Source: JAFGPF01 sp964500415 (GTDB taxonomy: Bacteria; Chloroflexota; Dehalococcoidia; Dehalococcoidales; RBG-16-60-22). Taken from it: a DNA stretch of 7,814 nt. The position numbers and the translations under genes were made by a program. The stretch lies in NCBI GenBank assembly GCA_964500415.1, contig CAZCOB010000072.1, positions 1-7,814 of the forward strand. Direction: 5' to 3'. Under the pieces are notes generated by a model. The model was not told where the DNA came from. It searched no databases and saw only the letters and a program-made list of their open reading frames with translations. The stretch's first letter is position 1. The number at the start of each line of letters is the position of its first letter. Positions 4,498 to 7,814 of the stretch are shown here, in pieces.

Positions 4498-6273
4498 ATG
4501 AGCGCAATCGACGAAGTAAAACAGAAAACCGATATTGTCGAGGTTATCAGCCAGTACGCCACCTTAAAAAAGTCGGGACGTAACCTCACCGCCCTGTGCC
4601 CGTTCCACAGCGAGAAAAACCCGTCCTTTTACGTCTACCCGGAACAGCAGAGCTGGCACTGCTTCGGCGCCTGCAGCACCGGCGGTGATGTCTTCGCCTT
4701 CATTATGAAAAAAGAGGGCCTCGACTTCGGGGAGGCGTTGCGCGTGCTCGCGCAGCGGGCCGGAGTTACCCTGCCTTCGCGGATGGAGCCGGGCGCCCGC
4801 AAAGAAGAGAAGGAGGAGTTCTACCAGGTCAACGATGCCGCCGCTGTCTATTATAACAACCTGCTCCTCAACTCTCCGGCGGCGGAAAAGGCCAGGAACT
4901 ACATTCAAAAACGGGGGTTTACGCCGCAGACCGTCGCCGATTTTCAACTCGGCTTCAGCCTGGATAGCTGGGAGGCTCTAAAGCAATACCTGACGGAGAA
5001 AAGCTACAGCGAAGCCACCATGCTCACCGCCGGACTATTATCGAAATCGGAGGAAGGCAGGACCTACGACCGCTTTCGCGGGAAGCTCATGTTCCCCATC
5101 CGCGATATCCGGGGGCATGTCACCGGCTTCGGCGCCCGCGTGCTGGACGACTCCCTGCCCAAGTATATTAACTCCCCCCAGACCCCCACTTTCGATAAGA
5201 GCGGCACCATCTACGCCATCGACCGCGCCGCCCCGGAGATAAGGAAGCAGGACAGCGCCATCGTCATGGAAGGCTACATGGATGTCATTACCGCCCACCA
5301 GAACGGCATCACTAGCGTGGTCGCCTCCATGGGTACGGCGATTACGGAGACGCAGGTGAATATCCTCAAGAAACTGAGTAAGAATATCACCCTCGCTATG
5401 GATGCCGATGCCGCCGGTGAAGAAGCCATGCTGCGCACCGTCGGCTACGAGAATATCCTCAACGCCGAGATGAGGGTTATCGTCATGCCGGAGGGCAAAG
5501 ACCCGGACGACGTTATCAGAGAAGATATAAAAACGTGGCAGGGACTGGTAAATCAAGCTTTGCCGTTAATGGACTTCATGTTTGAAAAAACAACGCTGAA
5601 CCTTAACCTCACCACCGCCAGGGATAAATCCCTCGCCGTGGATAGGCTCCTGCCCATCGTGGCTGCTATCAGCGACCCCATCCGCCAGGCGCACTATTTA
5701 CAGAAGCTGGCCGGGCTGGTGAACGTGGATATGAATACCATCAAAGCATCGTTAAGTCGGATAAAGCCTCCCACGGCTAGACGTCGTACACCGGCTGCAA
5801 AACCAGTGACGACTAGCCAGGATATACGCCCGCTGGTATCTACCTCCCGCGAAGAATACCTGCTGGCCATACTCCTGCAGCATCCTGAGCTTAAGAACGA
5901 AACACAGGAACTCTCACCGGAATACTTTGAAAGCAGTGAAAACCGCGAGATTTTCAACGCCTGGCAGCAGGTGGATGATATTTCTTTGTTAAAAGAGAAG
6001 CTGGACCCCAATCTTCACGAGCATCTTGACGTTATAATAAACAGGAATCTGCCGGAAACCAGGAATAACATCGAGAATAAGCTGGGCGACAGCGTTATGC
6101 GACTCAAGGAAAAATTCTTGAAAAACATAGCCGCCCGTAAAGCGGAGTCGGGCGAAGCAGATTTCGACCCCGCCCACCTCGAAGAAGATATAAAAATCAG
6201 CGCCCAGCTAAAAGAGCTGGACGACCGCCGGGGTAAGAAAAGGAAACTTTCCCCGGGAAGGGCAAGGAGATAG
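4498..6273 (+). CDS. dnaG: DNA primase DnaG
   Basis: DnaG makes the RNA primers for replication at the fork, recruited by the DnaB helicase. The 591-residue product is full length. An N-terminal zinc-binding domain (about 1-100) has ligands C34, H37, C55 and C59 in CPFH...HCFGAC. The last two cysteines are three residues apart instead of the usual two. The core RNA polymerase domain with its Toprim fold (about 120-345) has FRGKLMFPIRDIRG, PKYINSPQTP, the metal-binding VMEGYMDV (E258) and AMDADAAGEEA (D302, D304). A linker rich in Arg, Pro, Thr and Ala (about 423-445) precedes a divergent helical C-terminal domain (about 450-575), expected to bind DnaB, and a basic tail (RRGKKRKLSPGRARR). ATG 4498 is chosen because the protein begins as the family does (SAIDEVKQKTDIVEVISQY). 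The bases before it (CCCTTAGTTAACC) contain no Shine-Dalgarno site. rpoD starts two bases after the stop. Confidence 0.97.
   Translation: MSAIDEVKQKTDIVEVISQYATLKKSGRNLTALCPFHSEKNPSFYVYPEQQSWHCFGACSTGGDVFAFIMKKEGLDFGEALRVLAQRAGVTLPSRMEPGARKEEKEEFYQVNDAAAVYYNNLLLNSPAAEKARNYIQKRGFTPQTVADFQLGFSLDSWEALKQYLTEKSYSEATMLTAGLLSKSEEGRTYDRFRGKLMFPIRDIRGHVTGFGARVLDDSLPKYINSPQTPTFDKSGTIYAIDRAAPEIRKQDSAIVMEGYMDVITAHQNGITSVVASMGTAITETQVNILKKLSKNITLAMDADAAGEEAMLRTVGYENILNAEMRVIVMPEGKDPDDVIREDIKTWQGLVNQALPLMDFMFEKTTLNLNLTTARDKSLAVDRLLPIVAAISDPIRQAHYLQKLAGLVNVDMNTIKASLSRIKPPTARRRTPAAKPVTTSQDIRPLVSTSREEYLLAILLQHPELKNETQELSPEYFESSENREIFNAWQQVDDISLLKEKLDPNLHEHLDVIINRNLPETRNNIENKLGDSVMRLKEKFLKNIAARKAESGEADFDPAHLEEDIKISAQLKELDDRRGKKRKLSPGRARR
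6264..6269 (+). promoter_or_regulatory. Shine-Dalgarno site for rpoD inside the end of dnaG
   Basis: AAGGAG lies 6 bases before ATG 6276, within the last codons of dnaG (stop TAG 6271-6273). This fixes the rpoD start and suggests translational coupling. It is the strongest ribosome site in the window, in contrast to dnaG, which has none. Confidence 0.8.
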
Positions 6274-6275
6274 CT

Positions 6276-7814
<1,539 letters not shown>

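Noticed and set aside
5038..5556. 172-residue open frame on the - strand
   Set aside because: It is opposite the Toprim core of dnaG, which carries all catalytic residues on the + strand.

Overview
The window reads as a chromosomal housekeeping segment from a bacterium. Every recognised gene is on the + strand: the 3' end of a PEP synthase gene (ppsA), a RidA-type gene broken by a one-base frameshift, a dGTPase-family HD hydrolase (dgt), hisH, hisF, DNA primase (dnaG) and the nearly complete principal sigma factor gene (rpoD), which runs off the right edge. The gene content, the moderately GC-rich coding DNA and the DnaG zinc site with three rather than two residues between its last two cysteines fit Chloroflexota, perhaps Dehalococcoidia. 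That placement rests on remembered family resemblance, not on a search, and is only moderately secure.

Layout. Positions 1-2608 hold ppsA, ridA and dgt, separated by gaps of only 33 and 32 bases, so they are probably one transcription unit. Positions 2609-2783 are non-coding and mostly occupied by a structured repeat (copy 1). Positions 2784-4213 hold hisH and hisF, which together make imidazole glycerol phosphate synthase. Positions 4214-4497 are non-coding: a second copy of the repeat in the same orientation, then an AT-rich stretch with a perfect TATAAT that probably starts dnaG transcription. Positions 4498-7814 hold dnaG and rpoD, two bases apart, which is the core of the classical macromolecular synthesis operon. 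rpsU is not next to them.

How the genes work together. HisH releases ammonia from glutamine and HisF uses it to close the imidazole ring, giving a histidine precursor and the purine intermediate AICAR. DnaG and RpoD couple primer synthesis for replication with general transcription. PpsA makes PEP from pyruvate for gluconeogenesis, RidA-type proteins hydrolyse reactive enamine or imine intermediates, and Dgt-type enzymes degrade dNTPs. These last three do not form one obvious pathway.

The most interesting non-coding signal is the pair of repeats flanking hisHF. Each has the same 31-base block containing a hairpin with a GAA loop, followed by a second hairpin with a 12-bp stem and 11-nt loop. 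The stem sequence of the second hairpin differs between copies but pairing is kept by compensatory changes. I found no convincing new enzymatic system, CRISPR array, tRNA, rRNA or transposase gene here.
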